Assembly: GCA_022791735.1 (NCBI GenBank)
Contig: JAAVZQ010000017.1
Coordinates: 1 to 6,663, forward strand
Origin: Clostridia bacterium
GTDB taxonomy: Bacteria > Bacillota > Clostridia > TANB77 > CAG-508
DNA length: 6,663 nucleotides
Reading direction: 5' to 3'
The notes beneath the pieces were generated by a model. It ran no database searches. It saw only the letters and a list, made by a program, of their open reading frames with translations, and was not told where the DNA came from. Positions 6,051-6,663 of the stretch are shown here, in pieces. Position 1 is the first letter of the stretch, and every line of letters starts with the position of its first letter. Both the position numbers and the translations under genes were made by a program.

Positions 6051-6623
6051 CTACGCATTTCCAAAACATTCTTTGTCACGGTGCATCAGCTCTAAGACGT
6101 ACGAAGTTGCACGAGCCAGACCATCAAAGGTCAAAAGGAAATTCGTCTCCTGAAGATTGAAGCCCAAACCATAAAAGCCAGATGTCTGGTCATCTCTCCT
6201 GTCAGACCTAAGATTTAGGCTAATCATTCGAGCCTCTCTATCGTTGAAATCCCTTGTTTCAATCCGATACAATATCTCTCGAATGATGACGCCATCTCCT
6301 TTTGCACACCTGCGCAAGAACCCATAATGCGCCTCGTTCTTCTTCGCCTTCTGGCAGTAGACGTTGTAGTCCAAGCTGGAATCAACCAGCTGGTACTGGC
6401 GGATTGTTTCCGTCCTAAGCGCCTTGATTTGACGACTAGACAGCTGCTCAAACTGCGTCTTTTCATTGAGAACAGTTTCTGGAGCATAGGTAAGCTGCCA
6501 AATAAGCTGCCTTGCCTCTTCGTGCCTCAGAAGATACACCCTGTGGATAAATTCCTCCAAGGCATTCTGTTCAGCCAGAGTTTTCAGGTGCCTCCGAGTC
6601 TTGTTCTTTGCTGGTTGTAGCAT
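6051..6623 (-). CDS. Hypothetical protein of foreign composition, 190 aa
   Basis: I do not recognise this protein. It is charged and Arg/Glu/Leu-rich with no membrane segment, probably cytosolic and largely helical. The ATG at 6621-6623 has GGAGG about 7 bases upstream, so it looks like a real gene. Two things set it apart. Its DNA is close to half G+C by eye against about a third or less elsewhere, and it uses CGG as an ordinary in-frame codon at residues 10 (6594-6596) and 120 (6264-6266). Applying the +1 rule at the first CGG gives a stop four codons later, and at the second after 14 codons. Either this is recently acquired or contaminating DNA from a standard-code organism, or CGG decoding in this host is not absolute. 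Confidence 0.7.
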   Translation of the reverse strand: MLQPAKNKTRRHLKTLAEQNALEEFIHRVYLLRHEEARQLIWQLTYAPETVLNEKTQFEQLSSRQIKALRTETIRQYQLVDSSLDYNVYCQKAKKNEAHYGFLRRCAKGDGVIIREILYRIETRDFNDREARMISLNLRSDRRDDQTSGFYGLGFNLQETNFLLTFDGLARATSYVLELMHRDKECFGNA

Positions 6624-6663
6624 TTTGCTTCCTCCTAATTACATTTAGTATTTTGCTAGGGTA

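Noticed and set aside
6224..6487. 87-codon minus-strand frame inside the 190-aa gene
   Set aside because: It overlaps the longer gene in another frame and gives an Arg/Ser-rich nonsense sequence. Its tail matters only as the product that +1 reading at the CGG at 6264 would give.
6327..6620. 97-codon plus-strand frame opposite the GC-richer gene
   Set aside because: No ribosome binding site, and the composition is that of an antisense shadow. The minus-strand frame is longer and has a strong GGAGG site before its ATG.

Overview
The window looks like low-GC Gram-positive, Clostridia-like DNA. It is strongly AT-rich apart from the right end, and every convincing gene lies on the minus strand. 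Genes have strong AGGAGG-type ribosome binding sites, and several promoters match the sigma-A consensus closely. The taxonomic placement is inference from protein character and composition, not from a search.

Right to left, which is the direction of transcription, the layout is as follows. An unrecognised 190-aa gene (6051-6623) sits in clearly GC-richer DNA. A hemolysin III / PAQR-type membrane protein follows (5264-5941), then an AMP-forming long-chain acyl-CoA synthetase with its own promoter (3465-5178), and an unrecognised 272-aa helical protein (2484-3302) with two candidate promoters, a palindromic operator-like site and a terminator. A thyA-folA pair for thymidylate synthesis comes next (1629-2421 and 1093-1593), then a solo tRNA-Gly(UCC) with a near-perfect promoter and terminator. 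An intergenic stretch holds a tandem 37-nt repeat and a hairpin. A small unknown gene (115-492, perhaps frameshifted and really ending at 74) follows, and last is a promoter plus ribosome binding site for a gene that starts beyond the left edge.

The outstanding observation concerns three genes that appear broken by frameshifts: thyA once, the acyl-CoA synthetase once and hemolysin III three times. All five breaks are the same event. Each occurs exactly at an in-frame CGG codon, and each is repaired by a +1 shift that skips the C and reads the following GGA or GGT as glycine, giving full-length proteins with family-typical glycines at the junctions. By hand count these five are the only in-frame CGG codons in the five AT-rich conserved or well-formed genes (folA, thyA, the 272-aa gene, the synthetase, hemolysin III). 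About twelve out-of-frame CGG trinucleotides in the same genes are read through normally. This suggests that CGG is not a sense Arg codon in this organism but a +1 recoding (quadruplet-like, CGGN to Gly) signal. The GC-richer gene at the right end is the exception: its two in-frame CGG codons must be read as Arg, so it may be foreign DNA or a contig-join artefact.

The metabolic genes serve housekeeping roles. ThyA makes dTMP and dihydrofolate, and FolA regenerates tetrahydrofolate. The ligase activates fatty acids. If recoding is real, dTMP synthesis and fatty acid activation depend on efficient +1 decoding in this cell.
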